In this document: positions 1-6,272 of the stretch, in pieces | Layout of the letters: the number at the start of each line of letters is the position of its first letter | How positions within the stretch are numbered: position 1 is the first letter of the stretch | NCBI GenBank assembly: GCA_900770345.1 | Contig: CAAGKF010000252.1 | Location: forward strand, 1 to 7,223 | Direction of reading: 5' to 3' | DNA from: Lachnospiraceae bacterium | Lineage (GTDB): Bacteria; Bacillota; Clostridia; Lachnospirales; Lachnospiraceae | Length of the DNA: 7,223 bases | Position numbers and translations under genes: made by a program | The notes under the pieces: model-generated | Told to the model about the DNA's origin: nothing | Databases searched by the model: none | Seen by the model: only the letters and a program-made list of their open reading frames with translations

Positions 1-6
1 CCTTGT

Positions 7-31
7 ACTGTTGGTTAAAATTCCGGAAAAA
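7..31. repeat. 25-bp direct repeat, left copy
   Basis: This segment matches 1785-1809 at 24 of 25 positions; the single difference is a/g at 20 versus 1798. The right copy covers the last five codons and stop of the metallo-hydrolase gene. In the left copy the matching stretch begins exactly where similarity of the neighbouring methylase fragment to its family ends. It may be the far junction of an inserted block, or a duplicated scrap of the hydrolase 3' end. Which of these holds cannot be told from the window alone. Confidence 0.7.
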
Positions 32-233
32 TATTCGTGCAGTTCCGCCGCATCTTCCAGAATTTCCTCCGTAGTCTACCGATTGCAAAAATCTTATGAA
101 AGCTACTGTTCTGTGCAATGTGCTTGGCGTAAAAATATGCTCCATTAACGGCGTAATCTGCAATATCTTTCTGAACGACAGACAAGATTTCTGTATTGGT
201 AAGCTTCTGGTGCTTGACAAGATCGGACTTATC
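32..233 (-). pseudogene. N-terminal remnant of an N-6 DNA methylase (restriction-modification)
   Basis: No intact gene is present. From 233 to 78 one minus-strand frame, preceded by several stops, reads DKSDLVKHQKLTNTEILS, then DIADYAVNGAYFYAKHIAQ and SFHKIFAIG. From memory this resembles the N-terminal region of type I/IIG-like N-6 DNA methylases, which read like 'DIADYAVNGAxHYAxHI...YKKxFAFGxSGDEKHH'. A second frame, opening at 77, gives EEILEDAAELHEY, which resembles a stretch some 50-70 residues further on in the same family. The intervening segment is missing, so an internal deletion plus frameshift near 70-78 is likely. No catalytic methylase motif (NPPY/F) lies in the window. The second frame stays open to the left edge, but its family-like sequence stops at the 25-bp repeat. 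A live downstream methylase is therefore unlikely. Family assignment is by recall, not search. Confidence 0.5.
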
Positions 234-258
234 TTATTATCCGTATTAGGTGTGCATA

Positions 259-1560
259 TTATATTTTCTTATACTTTGTCTTTCTGCCGCTTCCATCCTG
301 ATAGATTAGACCTTCTACAACCATTCGTTTCAGAATACGGCTTGCCGTTGTTTGGCTGACATCTAACAGATGATCCACATCGCTACGCACCACATGGCCG
401 TTTTTGGTAATTAACTCCAGAATCTTCTCTTCATTGGATTTGCGTTCACTGGACACTGTATCCGCTATCCTGACTGCATTTCTATTGGGAAGCGTGATTT
501 TGAAAGCGTTGTTTGTTACTTCAATTTTGGGTTCCAGTCCTGTACCTGCGTATGCCTTCATGATTTTGGGCATACCGGTTCCGTAGGCTTCGATCAGCTG
601 CAGGCGATAGAAGATAGCTGCCAGTTTTGGGTTTCTGCAAACAGAGAGACCAAGCATAATATCATCCAAAGTGATTCCGGTAGGCAAACCGCCGACCGAA
701 ACAAATTCGATTCGGTCATCATATATGCTGACGAGGGTACTGGCGCTGAAGGAATAGTCCCTGTGCACCAAAGAATTCATCAGCGTTTCCCGCAGGGCTT
801 CCTCTGGGTAATCTCTGGTATCAGTTCGGTACAGCCCCTCAAACGTGGCCTTGGTTTGATTGTGCAGATCGAGATAGACATACAAGTCCTCCATCTGCTG
901 AAACAGAGAACCGGTAAATTCCCGTCTGTCCTGGAATATACTCTGATCAACGCCAGCAAAGGTTGCGGCCTTGATGATGTTTGGACATTGTTCGGACAGA
1001 AGCAACGCAACGTTGGAGTAGATACCGTCTTGGGAAACCATCCCCAATGTCTGCATCTTGGCAACATCGTAGGGGATATTTCGCTTGGCAAACTGTGCTT
1101 CGGCTGCCTGAAATGTCAGATTCTGTTCCAAGGAGCGCATGGCTTCAAAACTGTCTCCATCGGTTTCCTTAATCATTTTACGGATGGCTGTATCGGTAGC
1201 AGGATCAGCAGATGTACCGTTGCGGACATAGACACCACTGGGCTTTAATCCCTTGCTGCCCAGATAGTAGGGACGGTCTGTGCCCTTTTGAACCGTCACA
1301 GCGATAATCCTTTTACCGTCTACTGCCTGCGTTTCATATCGGACAAACATGGTGACATCAGGCTTGATGGAATCCCGCACCATATTATTTATTTGCAAAG
1401 TAACTCGGTCGGTATTGTCCACGCCTATCACTGTACCATCGTCCTCAATGCCAACATAAAGGGTGCCCCCTTTTGTATTGGCAAAAGCGATTATTTCCTT
1501 GCAGATGTCTGCAACAACTGTAGATTTAAGTTCAACCGTTTCGCTTTCAGTAAATGTCAT
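259..1560 (-). CDS. AlbA_2/Schlafen-type putative DNA-binding regulator with ATPase-like and winged-helix domains
   Basis: This is a complete 433-residue cytosolic protein of the bacterial 'RNA-binding/AlbA_2 (Schlafen AAA_4) domain' family, usually annotated as an ATP-binding protein or putative transcriptional regulator. The N-terminal domain (about residues 4-125) shows ETVELKST, the IIAFANTKGGTLYVGIEDDG core and a late VYVRNGTSA motif. A middle domain (about 250-345) has EALRETLMNSLVHRDYS, GGLPTGIT and EAYGTGMPKI, as in HATPase_c_4-type C-terminal modules. Residues 378-425 form a predicted winged helix (LDVSQTTASRILKRMVVEGL), fit for DNA binding. The ATG is set by a GGAGG site six bases upstream and a consensus promoter. 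Autoregulation through the repeat array in that promoter is plausible but inferred. It is the only intact gene in a block bracketed by the 25-bp repeat, next to methylase debris, so it may be a leftover of a defence or mobile locus. Its molecular target is unknown. Confidence 0.88.
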   Translation of the reverse strand: MTFTESETVELKSTVVADICKEIIAFANTKGGTLYVGIEDDGTVIGVDNTDRVTLQINNMVRDSIKPDVTMFVRYETQAVDGKRIIAVTVQKGTDRPYYLGSKGLKPSGVYVRNGTSADPATDTAIRKMIKETDGDSFEAMRSLEQNLTFQAAEAQFAKRNIPYDVAKMQTLGMVSQDGIYSNVALLLSEQCPNIIKAATFAGVDQSIFQDRREFTGSLFQQMEDLYVYLDLHNQTKATFEGLYRTDTRDYPEEALRETLMNSLVHRDYSFSASTLVSIYDDRIEFVSVGGLPTGITLDDIMLGLSVCRNPKLAAIFYRLQLIEAYGTGMPKIMKAYAGTGLEPKIEVTNNAFKITLPNRNAVRIADTVSSERKSNEEKILELITKNGHVVRSDVDHLLDVSQTTASRILKRMVVEGLIYQDGSGRKTKYKKI

Positions 1561-1582
1561 AAGGCACCTCCTGTAGTTATTT

Positions 1583-1618
1583 TAATTATCATTATAGTCA
1601 TTATAGTCAATCTTGTCA
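1583..1618 (-). repeat. Tandem 9-bp array in the promoter (possible operator)
   Basis: Read on the minus strand, four contiguous 9-mers start with TGA: TGACAAGAT, TGACTATAA, TGACTATAA, TGATAATTA. The middle two are identical and abut exactly. The array covers the whole promoter core of the AlbA_2/winged-helix gene, including the spacer and -10 box. It could be a multi-site operator for an autoregulating protein. It could also simply be an AT-rich duplication that created a good -10 box. Confidence 0.6.
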
Positions 1619-1619
1619 A
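1591..1619 (-). promoter_or_regulatory. Consensus sigma-A promoter of the AlbA_2 gene
   Basis: The minus strand has TTGACA at 1619-1614, a spacer of exactly 17 bases, and TATAAT at 1596-1591, so both boxes are perfect. Transcription would start near 1584, giving a leader of about 24 bases that contains the GGAGG ribosome site (1571-1567). A second TATAAT lies one 9-bp repeat upstream, but its spacing to TTGACA is too short. Confidence 0.85.
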
Positions 1620-1654
1620 TTTATATTCGCTTGGTGATTAGAAATAAACAAAAT

Positions 1655-1696
1655 GAGAGGGCAAGATTCTACAATTAAGTAGAATTCCACCCTCTC
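1655..1696 (-). terminator. Probable intrinsic terminator after the metallo-hydrolase gene
   Basis: Outer arms gagaggg (1655-1661) and ccctctc (1690-1696) pair over 7 bp. Inner arms attctac (1666-1672) and gtagaat (1679-1685) pair over another 7 bp with a 6-base loop. A 4x4 internal loop separates the two stems. On the minus strand the hairpin is followed by the T-rich run attttgtttattt; on the plus strand no T-run follows. It therefore best ends minus-strand transcription coming from the hydrolase gene, about 95 bases past its stop. The internal loop and broken T-run keep confidence moderate. Confidence 0.55.
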
Positions 1697-1697
1697 T

Positions 1698-1784
1698 GAT
1701 ATATCTGCGGAATGTAGTTGTGCGTGGGATAGGAAGAGTAATAATTGTACATTACTTATGACAGTTATTATTCATGCAGTAACT
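1698..1784. other. Short intergenic segment with weak inverted repeats
   Basis: No gene is visible. AGTAAT (1737-1742) and ATTACT (1751-1756) form a 6-bp inverted repeat with an 8-base loop. ACAGT (from 1760) can pair with ACTGT in the start of the 25-bp repeat. These could be recombination or protein-binding sites beside that repeat, but they are short enough to arise by chance. Confidence 0.25.
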
Positions 1785-1809
1785 ACTGTTGGTTAAAGTT
1801 CCGGAAAAA
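1785..1809. repeat. 25-bp direct repeat, right copy
   Basis: Same orientation as 7-31, with one mismatch. It spans the final codons and the TAA stop (1793-1795) of the metallo-hydrolase gene and eight bases beyond. Placement over the 3' end of an intact gene is the typical geometry of an integration site, although no integrase is present in the window. Confidence 0.7.
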
Positions 1810-2683
1810 CATCCAGATCCTGTCCGTTCACCACTGCTCCGGCATATCCGGCATCCCGGATTTCCTGCAGAATCGCTTCACTTCGTTTCCGGATCTCCGC
1901 CTCCACATCCATCTCTCCGGAAAATACGTCCAGATGATAGATCCGGTGATATGTTACAAGCAGTTTGGGCTGAGCTGCCTTTGCAACCTCAGCCAAATCA
2001 GCAGACAATGTATGCACTTCCCTGTGGTATTTCTGCCACTGAGGCGTCCGCTGGCACAATCCGCCTGTATATTCGGTCTCATGAAGCAGAATATCACAGT
2101 TCTTCCCCTTTTCCTTTATCACATCCAGAGGACATGTATCGCCGGAGATCAGAATCACCTTATCCGGCGCGGAAAATCGGTAGGCATAGCTTTCCAGCGC
2201 TCCGTGGCTGACAGGTATCGCTTCCACCTCCACATACTCGTCCCGATAGATTACGCCTCCGCTTATCTCGCTTACCTGAACCTGATATCCGGTAGGATTC
2301 GCCTTTTCAAAGCCGTTAATGCGGAAATCAATATCCACCTCATAAGCCTTCTGAATATGCTCCGTCATGTTTTTCAGTCCCCTGGGACCGAATACCTTTA
2401 ACGGCTCCTGGCGTTCCAGCACCCAGGGCGTAAAAATCAGATCCGGATAACCGGCTGTATGGTCTGTGTGAAGATGGGTACAGAAGGCAATTTTCAGATT
2501 TTTCGGATGCAGAGCTGTTATGCCCTTCCGGTAAGCTTTTGAGCACTGACGAACCACACCGGGTCCGAAATCTACCAGATAAGCGCGGTCGTTTACCACC
2601 ACCGCGGAGGCAGATCCGCTGGCTCCCGGCTCCGCATTGGGCGTTCCCGTTCCCAGCAATACCAGTTTTGTTTCTGTCCTCAT
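1793..2683 (-). CDS. Metallo-beta-lactamase-fold hydrolase (RNase Z/arylsulfatase-like)
   Basis: This is a complete 296-residue soluble metallo-hydrolase. The N-terminal LVLLGTGTPN is typical of the RNase Z/arylsulfatase branch. Zinc ligands are visible as HLHTDH (residues 70-75), H160 in PVSHG, D182 in SGDT and H246 in VTYH. HETEY (201-205) and H224, inside HTLSADLAEVAKAA, match the late RNase Z 'HEATF...HST' region. The long flexible exosite arm of true RNase Z is not obvious, so substrates other than tRNA (phosphodiesters, sulfate esters, lactones) are equally possible. The ATG overlaps the stop of the preceding antiporter fragment (ATGA), and its ribosome site GGAGGAGG lies inside that fragment. 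This suggests an old antiporter-hydrolase operon with coupled translation. No promoter of its own is evident, so expression may depend on read-through from upstream. The hairpin at 1655-1696 probably ends its mRNA. Confidence 0.88.
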   Translation of the reverse strand: MRTETKLVLLGTGTPNAEPGASGSASAVVVNDRAYLVDFGPGVVRQCSKAYRKGITALHPKNLKIAFCTHLHTDHTAGYPDLIFTPWVLERQEPLKVFGPRGLKNMTEHIQKAYEVDIDFRINGFEKANPTGYQVQVSEISGGVIYRDEYVEVEAIPVSHGALESYAYRFSAPDKVILISGDTCPLDVIKEKGKNCDILLHETEYTGGLCQRTPQWQKYHREVHTLSADLAEVAKAAQPKLLVTYHRIYHLDVFSGEMDVEAEIRKRSEAILQEIRDAGYAGAVVNGQDLDVFPEL

Positions 2684-3024
2684 GCTTCCTCCTCCGTTCC
2701 GTGTTTAATGGAAATACCGGTAAATCCGTACAGAAGGCTGAATACCGGCGTCAGATACAGCAGGAACAGATACGGGAAGAATAATCCCCAGGCTACTCCC
2801 GGGGTACCGGACATATAAATGCAGTAGCCATGCCACGGGATCATGGGACCGGCCAGCGTTCCGGAATCCTCAATACACCGGGATAAAATCTCCGGAGCCA
2901 CATTTCTCTCCTTAAACATGGGAGCCATCAGACGCCCGGTCAGCACATGAGCCATCGATGAAGAGCAACTCATAATACTGGTGGCATAACCCACCAGCAT
3001 GCTACAAATCCGAATACTATTCAA
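2680..3024 (-). pseudogene. C-terminal fragment of an NhaC-type Na+/H+ antiporter
   Basis: The open frame covers about 105 residues of homologous sequence from near 3000 to the stop at 2680-2682. It contains SIMSCSSSMAHVLTGRLMAP, then RCIEDSGTLAGPMIPWH and a final hydrophobic segment (GLFFPYLFLLYLTPVFSLLYG). From memory these match the C-terminal end of NhaC-family antiporters, normally about 450-500 residues with 10 or more membrane helices. The first three quarters are missing. The longest frame would start at a TTG (3022-3024) overlapping the RND fragment's stop, which is unlikely to be a genuine start; an ATG at 3000 falls at the homology edge. With one or two helices left it cannot transport by itself. 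Its surviving ATGA overlap with the hydrolase gene suggests the two were once co-transcribed. Confidence 0.75.
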
Positions 3025-3307
3025 CTGATATATTTTTTGAAAAATCCTTTTTCTTTGCTCGCAGCAAATTATAATAAACCGGCAGCATAAGAAGGCTTAA
3101 AACCGTAGAAGCAGTCAGACCTCCTATATTTACCACCGCAAGTCCCTGCATCATTTCTCCGGAATGACCCAATGCCAGCGCCATGGGGATCATGTAGAGA
3201 ACCGTGGTAAGCGTCGTCATCAGAATGGGCCTCAACCTCGTGGAACCCGCACGGATCAGTGCTTTTTCAATCTCCATCTCTTCTTTATATTGATTCACCG
3301 TATCCAC
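3017..3307 (-). pseudogene. C-terminal fragment of an RND (HAE1/AcrB-type) efflux transporter
   Basis: About 96 residues remain of a protein normally over 1000 long. VDTVNQYKEEMEIEKALIRA, then RLRPILMTTLTTVL and GEMMQGLAVVNIGGLTAST are the family's C-terminal cytoplasmic loop and last two membrane helices. Similarity starts abruptly at the valine encoded at 3305-3307. Upstream codons to an ATG at 3341-3343 (MRVCRTQRGKRN) look unrelated and charged. The fragment ends with a plausible native tail (RAKKKDFSKNISVE). With no porter domain it is non-functional. It lies 16 bases downstream of the RCC1-like gene's stop and joins the antiporter fragment at about 3000-3020. Confidence 0.8.
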
Positions 3308-3359
3308 ATTTCTTTTCCCCCTCTGCGTTCTGCACACTCTCATTCACTATATTGTTGCC

Positions 3360-4397
3360 TCATGGCACCATGATATCCGTCCAGTCAGATACATCGCAGC
3401 GACCTTCCCCATTATATCCGACGGCCAGCATGGTGCCATCCGAGCGCAATCCCACCGTATGGCCTTTTCCAGCCGACACTGCTACCAGATCCGTCCAGTC
3501 GGATACCTCCAGTTGACCATCTCCGTTTCCTCCGGTGGCCACCACCGTACCATCAGAACGCAGACCCAGGGCGAAACCGCTTCCGACAGTAACAGCCACG
3601 ATATCCGTCCAATCGGTCACATTCCATTCACGACCTGTAAGCACGACCGTGCCATCGGAACGCAGCCCCATTGCGATACCGGATCTGGCAGATATGGCTG
3701 TGATATCCGTCCAGTCGGACACATCAAACTGTTCCGACTCGTCCTTGCCTGCAACGACTACCGTGCCATCCGAATGCAATCCCAGGGTACAACTGCCCTC
3801 AGAGCACACCGCCACGATATCTCTCCACTCACTGACATCACATGCACCATCCTCATTGTATCCCACTGCCACCACTGTACCGTCAGCACGCAGGCCTACC
3901 GAATACAAGATTCCTGCCGATATGGCGATGATATCTGTCCAGCCGCTTACGTCACAGGCTCCGGCATTCCCCACGGCCACTACTGTGCCGTCAGCACGCA
4001 AACCCAAGGTATGTTTGCCCCCTGCCGATACCGCCACAATATCCGTCCAGCCGCTCACTTCACACTGACCGGCATAATTTTCCCCTGCAGCCATTACCGT
4101 GCCATCGGAACGCAGCGCAACCGTATGGTCTGCCCCGGCAGACATTGCCTTCGCAGCCCGGGCAGCAGTTTCCCGATCTATCTTTGCCTGTTTTGTCTCT
4201 TTAGGTTCGGATACTGTCTGTTCAGACGTAGCCTGCCCGTGTGCGCTCTGATTATCGTCGTTCCCTATTTTATCAACATTCTGTAAGGAAACGGTTTGTT
4301 CGCCCTTCTGGCCTCCGTCGCCTGCCCCGCAGGATACCTGGCAAAGCAACAGACAGGCACTTAAAAAAACACAAATAATTCTGTAAGCCTTTCGCAT
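3360..4397 (-). CDS. Exported RCC1-like beta-propeller protein, probable lipoprotein
   Basis: This 345-residue protein begins with a signal peptide (MRKAYR, then a hydrophobic stretch) ending at LLCQVSC. C23 is a likely lipid anchor, although Q at -3 is a poor lipobox fit, so plain secretion is possible. Residues 24-80 form a polar, low-complexity linker. Residues 82-345 hold seven RCC1-type units of the pattern WTDIVAVSAGxxHTLGLRSD followed by GTVVAVG. The unit-ending tryptophans are at 117, 153, 191, 229, 263, 301 and 339, so most units are 38 residues and two are shorter (36 and 34). The C-terminal TDIMVP supplies the strand start missing from unit 1, as expected for ring closure of a seven-bladed propeller. 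The ATG has GGAGG seven bases upstream and lies 18 bases after the GLUG gene, so the two form an operon. RCC1 propellers bind proteins or ligands; no enzymatic residues are visible. The ligand is unknown, and a surface-binding role is inference. Confidence 0.88.
   Translation of the reverse strand: MRKAYRIICVFLSACLLLCQVSCGAGDGGQKGEQTVSLQNVDKIGNDDNQSAHGQATSEQTVSEPKETKQAKIDRETAARAAKAMSAGADHTVALRSDGTVMAAGENYAGQCEVSGWTDIVAVSAGGKHTLGLRADGTVVAVGNAGACDVSGWTDIIAISAGILYSVGLRADGTVVAVGYNEDGACDVSEWRDIVAVCSEGSCTLGLHSDGTVVVAGKDESEQFDVSDWTDITAISARSGIAMGLRSDGTVVLTGREWNVTDWTDIVAVTVGSGFALGLRSDGTVVATGGNGDGQLEVSDWTDLVAVSAGKGHTVGLRSDGTMLAVGYNGEGRCDVSDWTDIMVP
3363..4154 (-). repeat. Seven tandem coding repeats of ~114 bp (RCC1 units)
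   Basis: The repeat is visible in the DNA as recurring segments such as accgtgccatcggaacgcag and gatatccgtccagtcgg, spaced mostly 114 bases apart, with units of 108 and 102 bases corresponding to shortened blades. The segment coding for SDGTV and WTDI is the most conserved. Such arrays can gain or lose blades by recombination. Confidence 0.85.
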
Positions 4398-4415
4398 GAA
4401 ACATCCTCCGAACGT

Positions 4416-6014
4416 TTATTCCCAGTCCAAAACCGGCATCGAATCTGCCTCGGCCTTCCACTGGCAGATCTCATACTCATATCCAAAATCCGCAAGCCGC
4501 GTCATGAGTGATTCCGTCACTCCATCCGGGAAACTGTTAAGCTGCTGAAGTACTGTTCCATCCATAAATGCGTTATCTTCCGTCGGAGCAATTTCTTCAT
4601 ACGCCTTTTCCCCGGCATAGAAAATATTTGCCGCGTCCTCATGCCCGTTGCCGCGTCCTGTCACAAGACGGCTGCTTTCAAAGTGCTCACTGTTTTCTGG
4701 CGGCGTAATTCGTCCGGTACTGACGCAGTTCAGAATCAAATTCCGATCTCCTTCTCTCTTTCCAACCGCAAGATATCCGGCCCCGCAGTACAGGTAGTCC
4801 TTCCCCGTCGTACAGAGCAGAGCCCCAGAGGTCCGACAATTCAAAATAATTCCTGCGTCCGTTATTCCTGATAGTCCGCCGATCTGCTGATTTTCATAGA
4901 CCGCCTTTCCCGGCTTTAAATACTCATTTTTTTGCATGTATTTGAGAGAAACCGTCCCTTCATTGACACAATTCTCCATCAGTGCCACTAACTTCTTATG
5001 ACTCGTCTTTCCGCCGCCGAAATAACCGCAAAAGCCGCCGACGTAAATATTACCGGTTACCGCCCCGCTGTTTTTACAGCGGTTCAAAATGCAGAACTCC
5101 GCATCCCCGCAGAACCCACCGACATAGATGTTCCCATCCACTTCGGCCACATTCACGCAGTCCTCCACTACAATCGGCTCCGATGCGCAACCCTCCAACA
5201 CGCCGAACACGCCTCCGATCGTCGTAGCGTTTCCGCTGACTTTACCCTCATTTCGGCAGCTGCCTGCATTCGCATTGATCAAATCACCCACAACGCCGCC
5301 TGCGATACAATTCACTTCGCCCGTATTTATAATCGTCGCATAATTCGTACAGCCCGAAATGACAGAACCGCCCTCCGAATCGTTAAGGCTGCCGTCTACC
5401 CTGCCGGCAATTCCTCCTGCCGACCGTCCTGTTCCCGTGATTTCTCCACGGCTTACACAGTTTACAATGCTTCCCTGTGCATGTCCTGCCACTGCTCCTA
5501 CATAATCTCCGCCATCAATCTGCACATTCTCCATCGTGAGATTCTGAATCAATGAATCCCGGTCTGTAGTCGCAAATAAACCACCCTTATCCTCTCCAGA
5601 ACCGGAATAAAACAGGTTGCTGATCGTATGGCCGTTTCCTTCAAACACTCCGTTATACTTATCAATCGGCTCCCAGCTCCCGACATTCGGCCCGCAGATC
5701 GATGAAAGATCAAGATCCGCATCCAAAACTGCATCCAACGCCGGCTCGCCGCCATTCACCCTCTCCCGAAATTTCACAAGATCATCCACAGAGCGAATCA
5801 CAGACTTGTCGCCATCTCCCTCGTTTCTGGCTTGTTCAGCTTCCTCAGCTCGTCTCTCTGCATTTTCTTTCGCTGCCTCTGACATCTGATCCGCAAAATA
5901 TTCCACACCACTTCTCTGGTCCTCTGTAGCGGTTGTCAATACTGCCTTCCCGGCACAGCCCGCCATGCAAAGCGCCGCTGCCAAAAAAACTGCTGCCATT
6001 TTGATATGTTTCAT
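4416..6014 (-). CDS. GLUG-repeat beta-helix lipoprotein
   Basis: This 532-residue protein starts with a short lipoprotein signal (MKHIKMAAVFLAAALCMAGC, lipidated C20). A charged, probably helical linker rich in E/A/R (about 40-66) follows. The body is a predicted right-handed beta-helix. It opens with NGVFEGNGHTISNLF (121-135) and continues with repeated GLUG-type units such as YVGAVAGHAQGSIVNCVSRG, SAGGIAGRV, YVGGFCG (297-303 and 324-330) and IGGLSGITDAGIILNCRTSG. Cysteines recur at the turn 'NCxNxG' in most rungs, which would form a ladder along one face. The end, W519 to PVLDW, is the usual C-terminal motif of these proteins. Family members are surface or secreted proteins of gut Firmicutes and often act in adhesion; no catalytic residues are apparent. 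The start is fixed by GGAGGAGAGG (6019-6028) four bases before the ATG. It is the first gene of an operon with the RCC1-like protein and is preceded by a structured leader. Confidence 0.88.
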   Translation of the reverse strand: MKHIKMAAVFLAAALCMAGCAGKAVLTTATEDQRSGVEYFADQMSEAAKENAERRAEEAEQARNEGDGDKSVIRSVDDLVKFRERVNGGEPALDAVLDADLDLSSICGPNVGSWEPIDKYNGVFEGNGHTISNLFYSGSGEDKGGLFATTDRDSLIQNLTMENVQIDGGDYVGAVAGHAQGSIVNCVSRGEITGTGRSAGGIAGRVDGSLNDSEGGSVISGCTNYATIINTGEVNCIAGGVVGDLINANAGSCRNEGKVSGNATTIGGVFGVLEGCASEPIVVEDCVNVAEVDGNIYVGGFCGDAEFCILNRCKNSGAVTGNIYVGGFCGYFGGGKTSHKKLVALMENCVNEGTVSLKYMQKNEYLKPGKAVYENQQIGGLSGITDAGIILNCRTSGALLCTTGKDYLYCGAGYLAVGKREGDRNLILNCVSTGRITPPENSEHFESSRLVTGRGNGHEDAANIFYAGEKAYEEIAPTEDNAFMDGTVLQQLNSFPDGVTESLMTRLADFGYEYEICQWKAEADSMPVLDWE

Positions 6015-6272
6015 TTATCCTCTCCTCCAATTTCCAACGGATCTCCGCTCCTGACAGAAATCCGTTATTTTCAATCCAGCAACCCTGATTTCACCAGCCA
6101 AAATATTTCCCACTGCCTGCCGCAGTTCTTACATCAAGGATATGAATGCTTTTGGTCTTCATATCGCAGCAACAAAAACGGCATGTATTCTTTTCCGTGA
6201 CATCGAAGAACAGATACGCACCCTGTAGTTATTACGGTAAACGCCGTCTCCCGGCCATTCCATAACAGTTCA
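6015..6272 (-). other. Long 5' leader of the lipoprotein operon, no gene recognised
   Basis: I see no convincing coding sequence here. One minus-strand frame from about 6226 to 6090 reads FFDVTEKNTCRFCCCDMKTK then SIHILDVRTAAGSGKYFGW; another runs from 6334 to 6134. Neither has a ribosome site or a family I recognise, and both could be debris. If the -10 box at 6285-6290 is used, the segment is transcribed as an unusually long leader (about 260 bases). A small GCCG/CGGC hairpin lies near 6240-6255, and the strong hairpin at 6036-6066 sits next to the ribosome site. Confidence 0.4.
6036..6066 (-). promoter_or_regulatory. 13-bp leader hairpin with GGA loop next to the ribosome site
   Basis: On the minus-strand RNA, AACGGAUUUCUGU (6066-6054) pairs along its full length with GCGGAGAUCCGUU (6048-6036), counting three G-U pairs. 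The loop is the five bases CAGGA. Seven bases later comes the ribosome site GGAGGAGAGG. No U-run follows, so it is not a terminator. A GGA in a hairpin loop plus GGA within the ribosome site is the known layout of CsrA/RsmA targets, but a simple mRNA-stabilising stem is equally possible. Confidence 0.6.

Noticed and set aside
763..1248. Plus-strand open frame of 161 codons opposite the AlbA_2 gene
   Set aside because: The minus-strand frame is a recognisable conserved protein. This one has no ribosome site and odd composition.
1793..2683. Naming the metallo-hydrolase as RNase Z (rnz)
   Set aside because: Metal ligands fit, but no clear exosite arm is seen and arylsulfatase/phosphodiesterase-type relatives share the same motifs, so a gene symbol is not justified.
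3363..4154. Regularly spaced DNA repeats resembling a CRISPR array
   Set aside because: The period is ~114 bases, always a multiple of three, and the repeat falls in one coding frame as protein units; there is no short repeat plus unique spacer pattern.
3459..4286. Long plus-strand open frame opposite the RCC1-like gene (275 codons), plus a second one at 3535-4068
   Set aside because: It is an antisense shadow created by the regular coding repeats. It has a Thr/Ser/His-rich biased composition, no ribosome site and no known family, whereas the minus frame has a signal peptide and clear RCC1 units.
6036..6066. Hairpin as an intrinsic terminator
   Set aside because: It is followed by GGAAATT and a ribosome site rather than a U-run, and lies just before a gene in the same direction.
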